A DNA stretch of 64,000 bases from Salipaludibacillus aurantiacus (GCF_900111295.1 NZ_FOGT01000014.1:55955-119954); one strand, 5' to 3'. Positions 7,596 through 16,422 are shown, numbered from the stretch's first letter. Notes: generated by a model not told the origin, from the sequence alone. Made by a program: numbers and translations.

Positions 7596-9023
7596 ATGAC
7601 ATCTTATGACTTAATTGTTCTGGGCGGAGGAGCTGGAGGCCTGACTGCAGCGGCTGGCGCCAGTTCACTTGGTGCAAAAGTGGCTTTAATAGAAAAGGAC
7701 GAGCAGCCAGGAGGAGACTGTCTTCACTTTGGCTGTGTGCCATCTAAAGCCTTAATAAAAGTTGCCAATGATATTTACAAGGCTGGACGATTAGAGGAAT
7801 ATGGGTTTAGCAGGTCTGGACATGTGAAAATGGACAAGATTAATGAACGGATAAAGCACGCTATATCGTCTATCCAGGAGCATGACTCTATTGAGAGGTT
7901 CGAGAAAATGGGGGTGGATGTTTACACTGGCTTCGGTTCATTTGTATCAAAAAATGAAATTGCAATCGACCAGAAGGTAACCATTAAAGGGAAACGAATA
8001 GTGATTGCAACAGGTTCCCGCCCTATGGTGCCCCAAATAGAAGGGCTGAAAGAATCCGGCTTCCTCACGAATAAAACGATTTTTAATTTGACTAAATTTC
8101 CTTCACGGCTGGCAGTTGCAGGCGGCGGGCCTATCGGTGTAGAACTGGCTCAAGCTTTCGCCAGATTAGGCAGCGACGTCACATTAATTGAGAGAGAGCC
8201 CCGTTTATATGGAAAAGAAGATTCTGACGCGGCAGAACTCGCTCAATCGTTATTGGAAAAAGAATTGAATCTGCGTTTCAATGCGTCCGTTAAAAAAGTC
8301 GAACAGCATAACACTGAAAAAAAGATAACCCTTGAATATAAAGACGGTTCAGCTGAGTCCATTTTCGCTGATCATATATTAATAGCCACAGGCCGCGTGC
8401 CTAACTCCGATAACTTATTTTTGGAAAAAGCTGGTGTAAAGACTGACAATCGAGGTATGATAAAAGTTAACGGGCACATGCAGACGAACATCCCAACTAT
8501 TTATGCAGTGGGGGATGTTAACGGTGCTCTGCCTTTTACACACGTAGCCAGTTCTGAAGGACAGCTGGTCGTTCAAAATGCCGTCCTGGGGTTAAAAAGG
8601 AAAATGGATTATGCAAACATGCCGTGGGTCATCTACACCGATCCGGAAGTATTCCATCTGGGTGAAACGGAAGACGAATTAAAAAGCCGGCAAGCAATCT
8701 ATCACGTATACAAAACCCCATTAAATGAAGTGGATCGTTTTGTTGCCGACCACCATACAGATGGTTTTGTCAAAATCTTAACGGATCGGAAAGGCTATAT
8801 ATTGGGGGCCCATGCGGTTGGTGAAGGGGCTGGTGATTTTATGCAGGAAGTGGTCTTTGCAAAACAGCAGAAATTGAAGATCGGCTCACTGTCCCAAGTG
8901 GTTCATCCTTACCCTAACCACGCAGCGGCTGTGCAGATCACATCGAACTCCTATTGGCGGGAAAAATTATTTAAAGGCATCGTTCCTAAAATATTAAAAC
9001 GTTACATTTCAATTTTCAGGTAA
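7596..9023 (+). CDS. Class I pyridine nucleotide-disulphide oxidoreductase (MerA/Lpd-like)
   Basis: FAD- and NAD(P)-dependent flavoprotein, 475 aa. FAD-binding GGGAGGLTAA is at residues 10-19, the redox-active pair is GGDCLHFGCVPSK (Cys42/Cys47), and the NAD(P) Rossmann motif is AGGGPIGVELAQA. A second FAD motif, TIYAVGDVNG, and a C-terminal dimerisation domain follow. The C-terminal active-site segment reads VVHPYPNHAAA rather than the HPTxxE of lipoamide dehydrogenase, and no terminal cysteine pair of true mercuric reductase is visible, so the substrate is unknown. Located between TVP38 and the AhpD-like selenoprotein candidate, it could supply electrons to the thiol/selenol proteins of this region; this is inference. 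Confidence 0.85.
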   Translation: MTSYDLIVLGGGAGGLTAAAGASSLGAKVALIEKDEQPGGDCLHFGCVPSKALIKVANDIYKAGRLEEYGFSRSGHVKMDKINERIKHAISSIQEHDSIERFEKMGVDVYTGFGSFVSKNEIAIDQKVTIKGKRIVIATGSRPMVPQIEGLKESGFLTNKTIFNLTKFPSRLAVAGGGPIGVELAQAFARLGSDVTLIEREPRLYGKEDSDAAELAQSLLEKELNLRFNASVKKVEQHNTEKKITLEYKDGSAESIFADHILIATGRVPNSDNLFLEKAGVKTDNRGMIKVNGHMQTNIPTIYAVGDVNGALPFTHVASSEGQLVVQNAVLGLKRKMDYANMPWVIYTDPEVFHLGETEDELKSRQAIYHVYKTPLNEVDRFVADHHTDGFVKILTDRKGYILGAHAVGEGAGDFMQEVVFAKQQKLKIGSLSQVVHPYPNHAAAVQITSNSYWREKLFKGIVPKILKRYISIFR

Positions 9024-9131
9024 GAGGGAGCTGGAGACATGAGTTAAAAGGGCCGATTTTGTAAAGGGGATAATAAAGGCTCTTACTTTATTCACTGGAA
9101 ACATAAACTAATAGACGAAAAGGGGAATAGT

Positions 9132-9659
9132 ATGTGTGCGAGAATTAGTGTGATTGAGCCGGAACACGCAACCGGTAAATTAAGTGAGTTATACGATCAA
9201 TTTAATGGGAAAATGGCCAATATTCTTAAGGTGCATTCACTAAATCCGAGATCGTTGGAAACACATTTAAATTATTATAAAGTGATAATGTTTGGTCAAT
9301 CACCTTTACCAAGGTCTTTACGTGAAATGATTGCCACTGTTGTATCGGCGGAGAATGAGTGTGATTACTGAATGGAACATCATGGGGCGGCGCTCCATTT
9401 ACTGACAAATGATTCAATCCTGGTCCAGAAGCTGAAAGAAGATTACAGACAAGTTGATTTGGAATATAAAACGAAAAAAATCTTAGCCTATGCGGTGAAA
9501 TTAACGCAGAAACCATCCAGAGTGAATGATGAGGATGTGGCTGTATTAAAAGAAGCAGGCTGTACTGATCACGAAATACTTGACGTCTGTCAAATTACCT
9601 CCTATTTTAACTTTGTTAACAGAATGGCCGAAGGGTTAGGGGTCACACTTGAGAAGTAA
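9132..9659 (+). CDS. AhpD-like / carboxymuconolactone decarboxylase family candidate selenoprotein
   Basis: Read through one in-frame TGA (9369-9371, residue 80) this is a 175-aa AhpD-like alpha-helical protein. AhpD-type peroxidases carry the motif E-x2-E-C-x2-C-x3-H. Here the sequence is SAENECDY-(TGA)-MEHHG, so the TGA replaces the second, peroxidatic cysteine, giving C-x-x-U. Both sides continue in the same frame with normal family sequence: VHSLNPRSLETHLNYY before, and KILAYAVKLTQKPSRVNDEDV and CQITSYFNFVNRMAEGLG after. AhpD-like selenoproteins with this arrangement have been described in bacteria. Start ATG with AAAGGGG upstream. A separate protein from the ATG at 9372 would lack the first half of the fold and its ribosome site, so two-gene reading is unlikely. 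Predicted role is thiol/selenol peroxidase. Confidence 0.75.
9369..9398 (+). promoter_or_regulatory. Candidate bacterial SECIS element (AhpD-like gene)
   Basis: After TGA 9369-9371, stem ATGGGG (9382-9387) pairs with CTCCAT (9393-9398), one G-U, closing loop CGGCG. The G at loop position 2 is 18 nt downstream of the TGA. Stem length, loop size, G position and spacing all fit the bacterial SECIS model. Confidence 0.6.
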
Positions 9660-9680
9660 TAATATAAGTCTTTTTACGTC

Positions 9681-9713
9681 AAAGACCGAATGCTGCAGGT
9701 GCATCCGGTCTTT
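9681..9713. terminator. Bidirectional terminator between convergent genes
   Basis: Arms AAAGACCGAATGC and GCATCCGGTCTTT flank a short loop. It lies between the AhpD-like gene (plus) and the OsmC gene (minus), with T-rich sequence on both sides. Confidence 0.75.
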
Positions 9714-9724
9714 ACATGGTTTTA

Positions 9725-10165
9725 TTAAGCTTTCGTCCAATTTGCTTCCATCTCCACACCTGCTGCTTTAAATGTCGTGATTACAGGGCAGCGCGCATCC
9801 GTCTTTTCTTTTAATTCATCAATGCGTTCCTGTGATTCTTCTGTTTTCACTTTGGCCTCCACATGGACTTTCTCGAAGTAAGGACGCACATTCTCATCAC
9901 CCATTAAACCTCTTGGATCTAATTCGCCTCTCACATCAAATTCGATGGATTGCAAATCAAAATTCATTTCTTTAGCAACCATATTGGCAATCACATTTTC
10001 ACATCCAGCCAGTGATGCCAGCATGTTGGACATTGGATCCTGACCTTTATCAGTACCACCCATATTAGCCGGTTCATCAATGATAATCTCGTGCTGTTTC
10101 GATTTTAAATCAGCTCTCATATTATTTGTTTCGCCTGTGACTTGAAACGTCATTTTATTACTCAT
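9725..10165 (-). CDS. OsmC/Ohr family peroxiredoxin-like protein
   Basis: A 146-aa OsmC-fold protein. The two conserved cysteines are in SLAGCENVIANMVAKEM and DARCPVITTFKAAG, as in thiol-dependent OsmC/YhfA peroxidases of organic hydroperoxides. Glycine-rich MGGTDKGQDPMSNML precedes the first cysteine. The frame extends to 10219, but GGAGG upstream of the ATG at 10165 defines the start. Convergent with the AhpD-like gene and probably another member of the redox group. Here both cysteines are ordinary TGC/TGT codons. Confidence 0.85.
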   Translation of the reverse strand: MSNKMTFQVTGETNNMRADLKSKQHEIIIDEPANMGGTDKGQDPMSNMLASLAGCENVIANMVAKEMNFDLQSIEFDVRGELDPRGLMGDENVRPYFEKVHVEAKVKTEESQERIDELKEKTDARCPVITTFKAAGVEMEANWTKA

Positions 10166-10303
10166 AACTCTGATTCCTCCTTTAATTAATGACTCATTAA
10201 AAGAGTAACAAACACTCATTTAATTTAACGTAATGTAAATTACTTTATTGAAATTCATTACCCGGCCTGTATATATGGTGTTAATCATTTACCTTAAGTA
10301 TTT

Positions 10304-10338
10304 CTCCCCCTACTGAGGTGACGAATGGCGAGGGGGAG
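10304..10338. repeat. Strong hairpin between the two minus-strand genes
   Basis: Inverted repeat CTCCCCCT/AGGGGGAG around a 19-nt loop, without a T run on either strand. It may stabilise or process the mRNA rather than terminate it. Confidence 0.4.
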
Positions 10339-10348
10339 TACGGCTTAC

Positions 10349-10771
10349 TTATGCTGCTGATGGTTTTTCCTTTGTAATTTTAACTCCGGCTAATTTGTAT
10401 ACACTGCCTACGATCAGAGAATAAAAAATGTGAGTGCCTAAGCTCATCAATTGGTCTGGGGCAAATGCCTGGCTTAACTGAGTACCTATTCCCATAAAAA
10501 GAGGCATTGCCACAAGCGGTCCAATTATCCAAATGAGGATGCCAAACATGATACTGAACAGCCAGATGTTTGACATATTAGCTGCACCTAATCCGAAAGC
10601 TGCACCAAATATAATACTGATTACCATATGAACCAGCCAGCCGATAAATAAACTTTCACTTCCTGCCATCATGGCGATCATAGCCATCATCCCCATCATC
10701 TGCATCAGAATGCCAAAAACGATACCACCCGCAATACCACCTAAAATACCAATCTGAACGGATTGTATCAT
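10349..10771 (-). CDS. Methionine-rich four-helix membrane protein, unknown function
   Basis: A 140-aa integral membrane protein with four hydrophobic segments and a striking run of methionines (GILMQMMGMMAMIAMM) in the first helices. AGGAGG lies upstream of the ATG. The C-terminal LGTHIFYSLIVGSVYKLAG recalls YagU/DUF1440-type membrane proteins, but the match is from memory and weak. It lies 180 bp upstream of osmC on the same strand and may be co-transcribed. Confidence 0.7.
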   Translation of the reverse strand: MIQSVQIGILGGIAGGIVFGILMQMMGMMAMIAMMAGSESLFIGWLVHMVISIIFGAAFGLGAANMSNIWLFSIMFGILIWIIGPLVAMPLFMGIGTQLSQAFAPDQLMSLGTHIFYSLIVGSVYKLAGVKITKEKPSAA

Positions 10772-10999
10772 TATTTATCCCTCCTTCTTAATGACATATT
10801 AAACGATTTTTGAAAACGAATATGTAAGGTGCATTACAAATATCAGAATTTTCAAAAAACATCTATTAAACGACCCTTTTAAAGTACAGGGCCTGTTCAA
10901 GCAAGTTGTCAAAGCGGTTTTCCTAAAGAAAAGCAAGGCATCGTCCACGAAAAGGATAGTACGGCTTTTAATCTGAATATTTATGAGGAGGCAACTTAA

Positions 11000-11017
11000 A
11001 TGAAGTCATTAACATAA
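11000..11017 (+). CDS. Possible five-codon leader peptide ahead of the cyclase gene
   Basis: ATG at 11000 with a near-perfect GAGGAGG at 10985-10991 encodes only MKSLT and then stops, 47 nt before the cyclase start. The strong ribosome site on such a short frame suggests either a leader peptide or the decayed start of a former gene. Confidence 0.3.
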   Translation: MKSLT

Positions 11018-11064
11018 TAACCAGGCTGTTCTTAATAAATTTCTATATACAGGGGAGGGGAATA

Positions 11065-12918
11065 ATGAAGAACACCATTAATAATACGATTGATGATTTA
11101 ATAAATGAGTTACAAAACTCACAAAAGTCCGACGGCTCCTGGCGTTTCTGTTTCGAATCTGGCCCTATGTCTGATGCTTATATGATAATTTTAATGAGGT
11201 CTCTTAAAGATCCTGATGAAAAACTGATAAACTTACTTGTTAATCGCCTTTTATCTGTTCAAAGTCAAGATGGCACATGGAAGTTGTTTCACGATGAAAG
11301 TAAAGGCAACTTATCGGCTACCATTGAAGCTTATTTTGCATTAGTGTACTCAGGTTATGTCGATGAAGAAGGAGATAAAATGATCAAAGCCAGATCATTT
11401 ATTATTAACAGCGGCGGTCTTATAAACGCTCACGAATTAACAAAGGTAATGCTCTCATTAACCGGACAAATAAAGTGGCCGGTTAAAATGCAACTGCCTA
11501 TTGAATTCCTTTTACTTCCCCGTTCGTCCCCTATTAGTTTATTTGATTTTGTCGGGTATGCACGTGTTCACATCGTGCCAATTCTAATAGCTTCTAATTA
11601 CAACTATTTTATAAGACATGATGATACGCCTGATTTGTCGGATTTACTCATTCGTTATGAGAGAGAGGATGATTCAGCTGAATTATCAAGAAGTCTGCTG
11701 AAATCTATTAAAAGTGAAATAAATAAAATTATTGAATTACCAAAAAATCTGAGAAAACGGGCATTTGAAAAAGGGAAAGACTTTATGCTCGCCCGCCTGG
11801 AACCTGATGGCACATTATACAGTTACTTCAGTTCCACTTTTTTTATGGTATTTGCATTACTTGCGTTAGGTTATTCGAAAAATGACCCTGTCATCATTAG
11901 CTCAATAAAAAGCATGAAAACCCTTATTTGCAAAACCAGGCAGGGCTATCATATTCAAAATCCTACATCAACATTATGGGATACTGCTCTAATCAGTCAT
12001 GCTCTGCAGCTTGCAGGGGTCAATTCAAGAGATCCAGGCATCCTTAAAGCAGCCGATTATATAAAATCACGGCAGCAGTTTACTTACGGAGACTGGGTAT
12101 TAAATAATCCTTCTGCCATTCCTGGAGGATGGGGATTTTCAGATATAAACACCCTGCAACCCGATGTGGATGATACCACTGCTGCTTTACGAGCGATAAA
12201 GGGCCTGACCAGCGGGGACAGCTGGGCCAGAGGCTTGGCATGGGTTTTATCAATGCAGAATGGTGATGGCGGCTGGGCCGCTTTCGAAAAAAACAGAGAT
12301 AATTATATTTTAACTTTACTGCCTGTCCCGGAAGCGGGCAGAGTATTTATTGATCCTTCTACAGCAGACTTAACAGGCAGAACGTTAGAGTTTTTAGGTA
12401 AATATGCGAATCTTGATAGTAATTATCCGGAAGTAAAGCGGGCAGTTTACTGGCTGATAAAAAACCAGGAGAAAAATGGCTCATGGTATGGCCGTTGGGG
12501 AATCTCCTATATTTATGGAACCTGGGCAGCAATATCAGGATTGAGGGCAGCCGGTATAAGAAAAAGTAACCGTGCTGTGGTAAGAGGTGCCGCATGGTTA
12601 CGCTCTGTACAAAATGAAGATGGAGGATGGGGGGAGTCCTGTTTCAGTGATATTCAAAAAAAATACGTCCCACTTGATGCCAGTACACCGTCACAGACAG
12701 CATGGGCTTTAGATGCCTTAATAGCTGTGGATAATAAACCTACCCATACAATTAATAAAGGAGTAGAACAGCTTGTACACTCTGTTCATAAAACTGACTG
12801 GACGACTGACTATCCAACTGGGGCAGGCCTCCCCGGGGCATTCTATATTCATTACCACAGCTACCGTTACATTTGGCCCCTTATGTCATTAAGCAATTAC
12901 AAGAATAAGTATTTATGA
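11065..12918 (+). CDS. sqhC: Squalene-hopene cyclase family protein (SqhC / sporulenol synthase-like)
   Basis: Class II triterpene cyclase, 617 aa, without signal peptide; family members dip into the membrane as monotopic enzymes. The protonating motif DVDD is at residues 367-370 (family DxDD). Several QW-type repeats are visible, such as QSQDGTW, QNGDGGWAAFE, QEKNGSWYGRWG and QNEDGGWGE. In Bacillus the sqhC product cyclises tetraprenyl-beta-curcumene to sporulenol in spores, so this is the favoured substrate over squalene; the sequence cannot decide. GGGGAGGGG is just before the ATG. No squalene or curcumene synthase gene is nearby. Confidence 0.85.
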   Translation: MKNTINNTIDDLINELQNSQKSDGSWRFCFESGPMSDAYMIILMRSLKDPDEKLINLLVNRLLSVQSQDGTWKLFHDESKGNLSATIEAYFALVYSGYVDEEGDKMIKARSFIINSGGLINAHELTKVMLSLTGQIKWPVKMQLPIEFLLLPRSSPISLFDFVGYARVHIVPILIASNYNYFIRHDDTPDLSDLLIRYEREDDSAELSRSLLKSIKSEINKIIELPKNLRKRAFEKGKDFMLARLEPDGTLYSYFSSTFFMVFALLALGYSKNDPVIISSIKSMKTLICKTRQGYHIQNPTSTLWDTALISHALQLAGVNSRDPGILKAADYIKSRQQFTYGDWVLNNPSAIPGGWGFSDINTLQPDVDDTTAALRAIKGLTSGDSWARGLAWVLSMQNGDGGWAAFEKNRDNYILTLLPVPEAGRVFIDPSTADLTGRTLEFLGKYANLDSNYPEVKRAVYWLIKNQEKNGSWYGRWGISYIYGTWAAISGLRAAGIRKSNRAVVRGAAWLRSVQNEDGGWGESCFSDIQKKYVPLDASTPSQTAWALDALIAVDNKPTHTINKGVEQLVHSVHKTDWTTDYPTGAGLPGAFYIHYHSYRYIWPLMSLSNYKNKYL

Positions 12919-13125
12919 TTAAATACCGTCGCATTCCTTGTGCCTCATCAGCAGATGTGTCTTTTTAGTTGTAACCGGAAGCTGGCAGGAGAAGCAAGGC
13001 TTTATTAATAGAAGTTATAACCTGGCAAAGAATGTTCACATAATTACAAATGAATAGACGGAACATAGACGATAAATAACTTATAATTAACTTACTCATG
13101 CTGGCAAAACAAGGGGGGGACAGGG

Positions 13126-14214
13126 ATGAGCCAAGTTCAGAACGTTACTGGTGAGACAGTAATTATTCCATTTAAGTTTGAGTATTATCCGTTAACAAAA
13201 CTGGCACTGATTAATTGTGAAAAGCAGCCTGACGAGCATTATCTAGGTTTTGAACCGCAGTATATTGATGAGGAAAAGGCAGGCTACCGTGTAATTGCCT
13301 ACCGGCACGATGGATATGTGGACGTTTATGATGAGCCGCAGCTCAACGATGGGAATGATGACAGTTTCGATGTGACGGGAAAAGGACTTTGTGAACGCTT
13401 GAAAACGGAGATAACTCATACGGCATTTGAAAAAACTGACGGACGTATCTATATTTCATTTCAATTTACTGATAAATACGGAAGGAAAATCGCCACAAAC
13501 ATATCTGAAAAATCGAGTAAGAAAACTAACGGTATTAATCTGCTTGCCCCGATCGGTTCAGCAACCGAGAACCCTTCATATTTGCCGGTTTTCTTTTTGT
13601 ACGAGTTTGATTTTGTCCGCAAACATAAGACGAATATCTACGTATCGATTGACGGAAAGGAAATGATAATAGATAATTTTCCGTGGCCGCTGCCGAAAGA
13701 TTTTCAATGGCGTTATTACACCCGGTACAGCGATGACTGCCAGATTATTGAATTCGCGAAAGCGTCGACTGGAGTTTTAGAGGAATACACATTAGATGAA
13801 AACGGTACAATTACTCTCGGGCAAATTGACTGCCATTTTTCAGCGGATAAAAAGCTGAAAAAAATGTCCTTAAATAGAGGAACACATCCCTTTACGGCAG
13901 AGTTTAAAGATGGGATTCCGGACATTCGGAAGCTTTCCCCTGACGGCAATTATGAGGATACATTTAGCCTTAAGGCTGATCCGGCAATGGGCACAATCAG
14001 CGGACGGTATTCAATCGTGCGGAAAGGGGATAAGGTGCACCTGGAACTGGTTCCTGATAGGGGATGGGAGGCTGTGCCGAACTCACGGTTTACAAAAATG
14101 ATGTTCAGCAAAAAATCAGTCTTTTGCACCTGGCCAAAGACATACCGGTACATGCAGTTGATCGATGTAATCACGCTTGAGACGTCTTCCCGGTGGGAGA
14201 GAGTAAAGCAGTAA
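13126..14214 (+). CDS. Hypothetical protein, 362 aa
   Basis: Soluble protein of 362 aa with no signal peptide or membrane segment, preceded by a run of seven G serving as ribosome site. It is rich in alternating beta-type sequence and aromatic residues (for example FPWPLPKDFQWRYYTRYSDD) and begins with a segment that treats FKFEYYPLTKLALINCEKQP. The pattern suggests a beta-sandwich or tubular lipid-binding-like fold, but no family is recognised. It stands alone between the cyclase and a remnant region. Confidence 0.6.
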   Translation: MSQVQNVTGETVIIPFKFEYYPLTKLALINCEKQPDEHYLGFEPQYIDEEKAGYRVIAYRHDGYVDVYDEPQLNDGNDDSFDVTGKGLCERLKTEITHTAFEKTDGRIYISFQFTDKYGRKIATNISEKSSKKTNGINLLAPIGSATENPSYLPVFFLYEFDFVRKHKTNIYVSIDGKEMIIDNFPWPLPKDFQWRYYTRYSDDCQIIEFAKASTGVLEEYTLDENGTITLGQIDCHFSADKKLKKMSLNRGTHPFTAEFKDGIPDIRKLSPDGNYEDTFSLKADPAMGTISGRYSIVRKGDKVHLELVPDRGWEAVPNSRFTKMMFSKKSVFCTWPKTYRYMQLIDVITLETSSRWERVKQ

Positions 14215-14258
14215 CGCTGTTGTTTGAAAATATTAGTAGGACATAATCTTTTATAAAC

Positions 14259-14443
14259 AAATTAGACGAAAAAGGTTTTAAAGCAATGGTTGTTTGGGTG
14301 TTAAAAGGTAATCCATATTATAAATTTTATGAAGATATGGGTGGTCAGAAAAATAAAAAAAGATTATCACTATAGATGGTGTTGATTATAAAGAGATATC
14401 CTATACCTGGAGCAAAATTAATAACATTTTAAATATTTTCTAA
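14259..14443 (+). pseudogene. Remnant of a GNAT acetyltransferase C-terminus
   Basis: Translation gives EKGFKAMVVWVLKGNPYYKF then YEDMGGQK, and, after a one-base frame change in an A-rich run near 14358, ITIDGVDYKEISYTW up to a TAA. This is the typical end of a GNAT N-acetyltransferase (acetyl-CoA fold with FYE.MGG). The N-terminal two thirds are absent, so it is a decayed fragment. Confidence 0.6.
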
Positions 14444-14489
14444 TTTATCTTTATCAAAAAACCCTTATTAATCGTGTGCAATAGTTGAA

Positions 14490-14548
14490 AAGCTGCAAAT
14501 GCAGCTTTATTTGTTGCCTTTTAACTGGAAAATTATGTTAAGGTAAAG
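14490..14548 (+). repeat. Dispersed 60-bp intergenic repeat, copy A
   Basis: Hairpin AAGCTGCA.ATGCAGCTT followed by a T-rich stretch, TTAACTG and TAAAGG. A copy of roughly 80% identity lies at 34960-35019. The hairpin part can act as a terminator. Confidence 0.5.
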
Positions 14549-14590
14549 GGGGATACCTTTGGAGAATTCTTAGAATGGGGAGGTATTTGT

Positions 14591-14878
14591 TTGGCTGACA
14601 AAGTAAAAAAATTTAAAATCCGGATTCCCTTAGTATTATTACTTTTCAACAGCATCTTTATTTCATTTCTAGTTGAAGAGTTATTAGATGCAACTGAACC
14701 AAATTATGGTTTTTTAGGTTTTTTAACACCATTAATGGCTTTAATTTCGCTCTTATACATTAGAAAATTTGGTAGACAAAATGCTAGTTTATTAAAGAAA
14801 ATGTTACAGGGGCTAAATTGGTTTTTCATTATTTTTCCAATAATAGTTATCGCGTATATAATGTTATCATTTGTGTAA
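14591..14878 (+). CDS. Small three-helix membrane protein, unknown function
   Basis: A 95-aa protein from a TTG start preceded by GGGGAGG. Hydrophobic segments are at about residues 12-30, 40-57 and 72-94, with basic residues between the second and third helices. No family recognised. It is preceded by the dispersed repeat and a decayed acetyltransferase, so this is a gene-poor, rearranged stretch. Confidence 0.6.
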   Translation: MADKVKKFKIRIPLVLLLFNSIFISFLVEELLDATEPNYGFLGFLTPLMALISLLYIRKFGRQNASLLKKMLQGLNWFFIIFPIIVIAYIMLSFV

Positions 14879-15021
14879 ATAAAATTTTTCAAGCCACATG
14901 AAAGTGCTCCTGATTTGCTCCCCAAAGGTAAACAGATTTTGTTTACTCCATCTGTCTGCCTTTAGGGTGGCTGTTCAAAGCTGGTAGCTTTAAACAATAT
15001 TTCAATATAAAACTATTTTAG

Positions 15022-16257
15022 TTACTCTTTATAGTGTTCATGATCGCAGCATGAATTAAAATAATTAGGATCTACATATTCCCCGCACGGGTAATATTTT
15101 CCCATGTCCTGAGGGGTAACTATTTTATTTTTAGGGACATCCTCCGCTGTATAAGGGAAATTTTGAGATATCTGATTGTTTCTGTAAATAAGGAAAAGAG
15201 GAACTAAAGGAAGCTGGCTAGCATCAACCCATGTAAACCCATTTTCAGGGGTTACGCCTGATGGACGCTGGGCTCCGAAACTTATAACAAGATTAACGTA
15301 GCCCTTTTTATCAATAATTGTCTGGTAATCTGAGATTGTAGAGAGTCCTAAAAGACCGATTGGTGTTATGAAATTCATACTCCAATATTGCATGTCTTCA
15401 TTCCCGGCTATTCCAATATTATGATACGTGTCCGGGAACGTAGGCGCTTTCCAGCGAATAAGCAACAACTTCCCGGGATCTCTGTCAATTCGATTAGAAA
15501 TTGTATAGACCGTATTACCTTCAGGTTGAGCAAATTCTGGTTTAAAACGTCTCCAGGTTAAATCACAGCTGTGCTTATAACCTTTCTTCTTGTTTTTTCT
15601 CACCTTACTATTAATGAAATTGAAATCATCCTCATCATCTAAATCCTTATGATCCCAGTCATGATTGTTTTGTTGGCTTATATCGAAAAATCCTTCAGAA
15701 TGGTAATAACCTTCTTGTTTTTCGGCATAGGAAGAGGAGAGATGTCTTTTTCCCTTTTTTGCAGGACAGTAAGTGATAAAGGGGAGATCCACACCTCCTG
15801 TTTTATCATAGCCTATACTTGGTACATAGACTCTTAAGATAATCAGTCCCCCAGGTCTATTGGGTTCCCCATTTTCTAACGTTCCTGCGTAGATCACATT
15901 ATTACCCGCGCCAGGAACAAAATGATTAGATTCTTCTGGCGGGTTGGTAAAACGGACTTTTAAGGTATAGTTGCGGTTTTGGGCACCCCAATTCGCTCCA
16001 GGCAAAAAAGGGTTCGTGCTTCCCGGGTCAGGAATAAACTCGCGACCCGCTACTGAATCAACTAAACGATGAGTTGGACTATTTGCTACAGTGAAAGAAA
16101 AATGTCTTACATAGGGAAATCGCCCTTTGATCACAATATCGGTATCGGCATCCACCTCATAAGGAAAAATATAGTAACTGGCATTATGGTCTCCTAAGAA
16201 GAAAAAAGTGTTGCTAGGCTGATAAATCCAATTTTGATGAGGCCCGGGGTTGGACAC
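15022..16257 (-). CDS. Uncharacterised protein, 411 aa, DUF1214-like features
   Basis: Starts with GTG and encodes 411 aa without a signal peptide. The N-terminal GDHNASYYIFPYEVD, RFPYVRHFSFTVAN and PDPGSTNPFLPG pattern resembles a widespread uncharacterised family in actinobacteria and cyanobacteria in which similar segments occur (related to DUF1254/DUF1214 proteins). The middle is a low-complexity acidic-basic insertion (DDEDDFNF then KVRKNKKKGYKH). The C-terminus has clustered cysteines and histidines (CGEYVDP, NSCCDHEHYKE) that could bind a metal. Ribosome site GGAAG is rather far upstream (about 17 nt), so the start is uncertain. Divergent from the Ig-domain gene at 16525. Function unknown. 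Confidence 0.6.
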   Translation of the reverse strand: MSNPGPHQNWIYQPSNTFFFLGDHNASYYIFPYEVDADTDIVIKGRFPYVRHFSFTVANSPTHRLVDSVAGREFIPDPGSTNPFLPGANWGAQNRNYTLKVRFTNPPEESNHFVPGAGNNVIYAGTLENGEPNRPGGLIILRVYVPSIGYDKTGGVDLPFITYCPAKKGKRHLSSSYAEKQEGYYHSEGFFDISQQNNHDWDHKDLDDEDDFNFINSKVRKNKKKGYKHSCDLTWRRFKPEFAQPEGNTVYTISNRIDRDPGKLLLIRWKAPTFPDTYHNIGIAGNEDMQYWSMNFITPIGLLGLSTISDYQTIIDKKGYVNLVISFGAQRPSGVTPENGFTWVDASQLPLVPLFLIYRNNQISQNFPYTAEDVPKNKIVTPQDMGKYYPCGEYVDPNYFNSCCDHEHYKE

Positions 16258-16392
16258 TTAGTCAATTTAAAACACTTCCTTTCTTTATCATTTGCTATAA
16301 GGTACGAAATTTACCATCATAGTGAAACGGTAGTTGTCCACTATTTATTTAAATAATGTAAAATACAGTAACAACCATTTATTTTTGGTTTG

Positions 16393-16422
16393 GGGCAATC
16401 CTTGAAGAAGCAGGGGTTGCCC
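16393..16422 (+). terminator. Terminator-like hairpin upstream of the Ig-domain gene
   Basis: Arms GGGCAA and TTGCCC, followed by TTTATAT. No plus-strand gene precedes it, so it may be an attenuator or a relic. Confidence 0.4.

Noticed and set aside
9372..9659. Independent AhpD-like gene beginning at the ATG behind the TGA
   Set aside because: No ribosome site and only half of the fold; the in-frame UGA falls on the catalytic cysteine.
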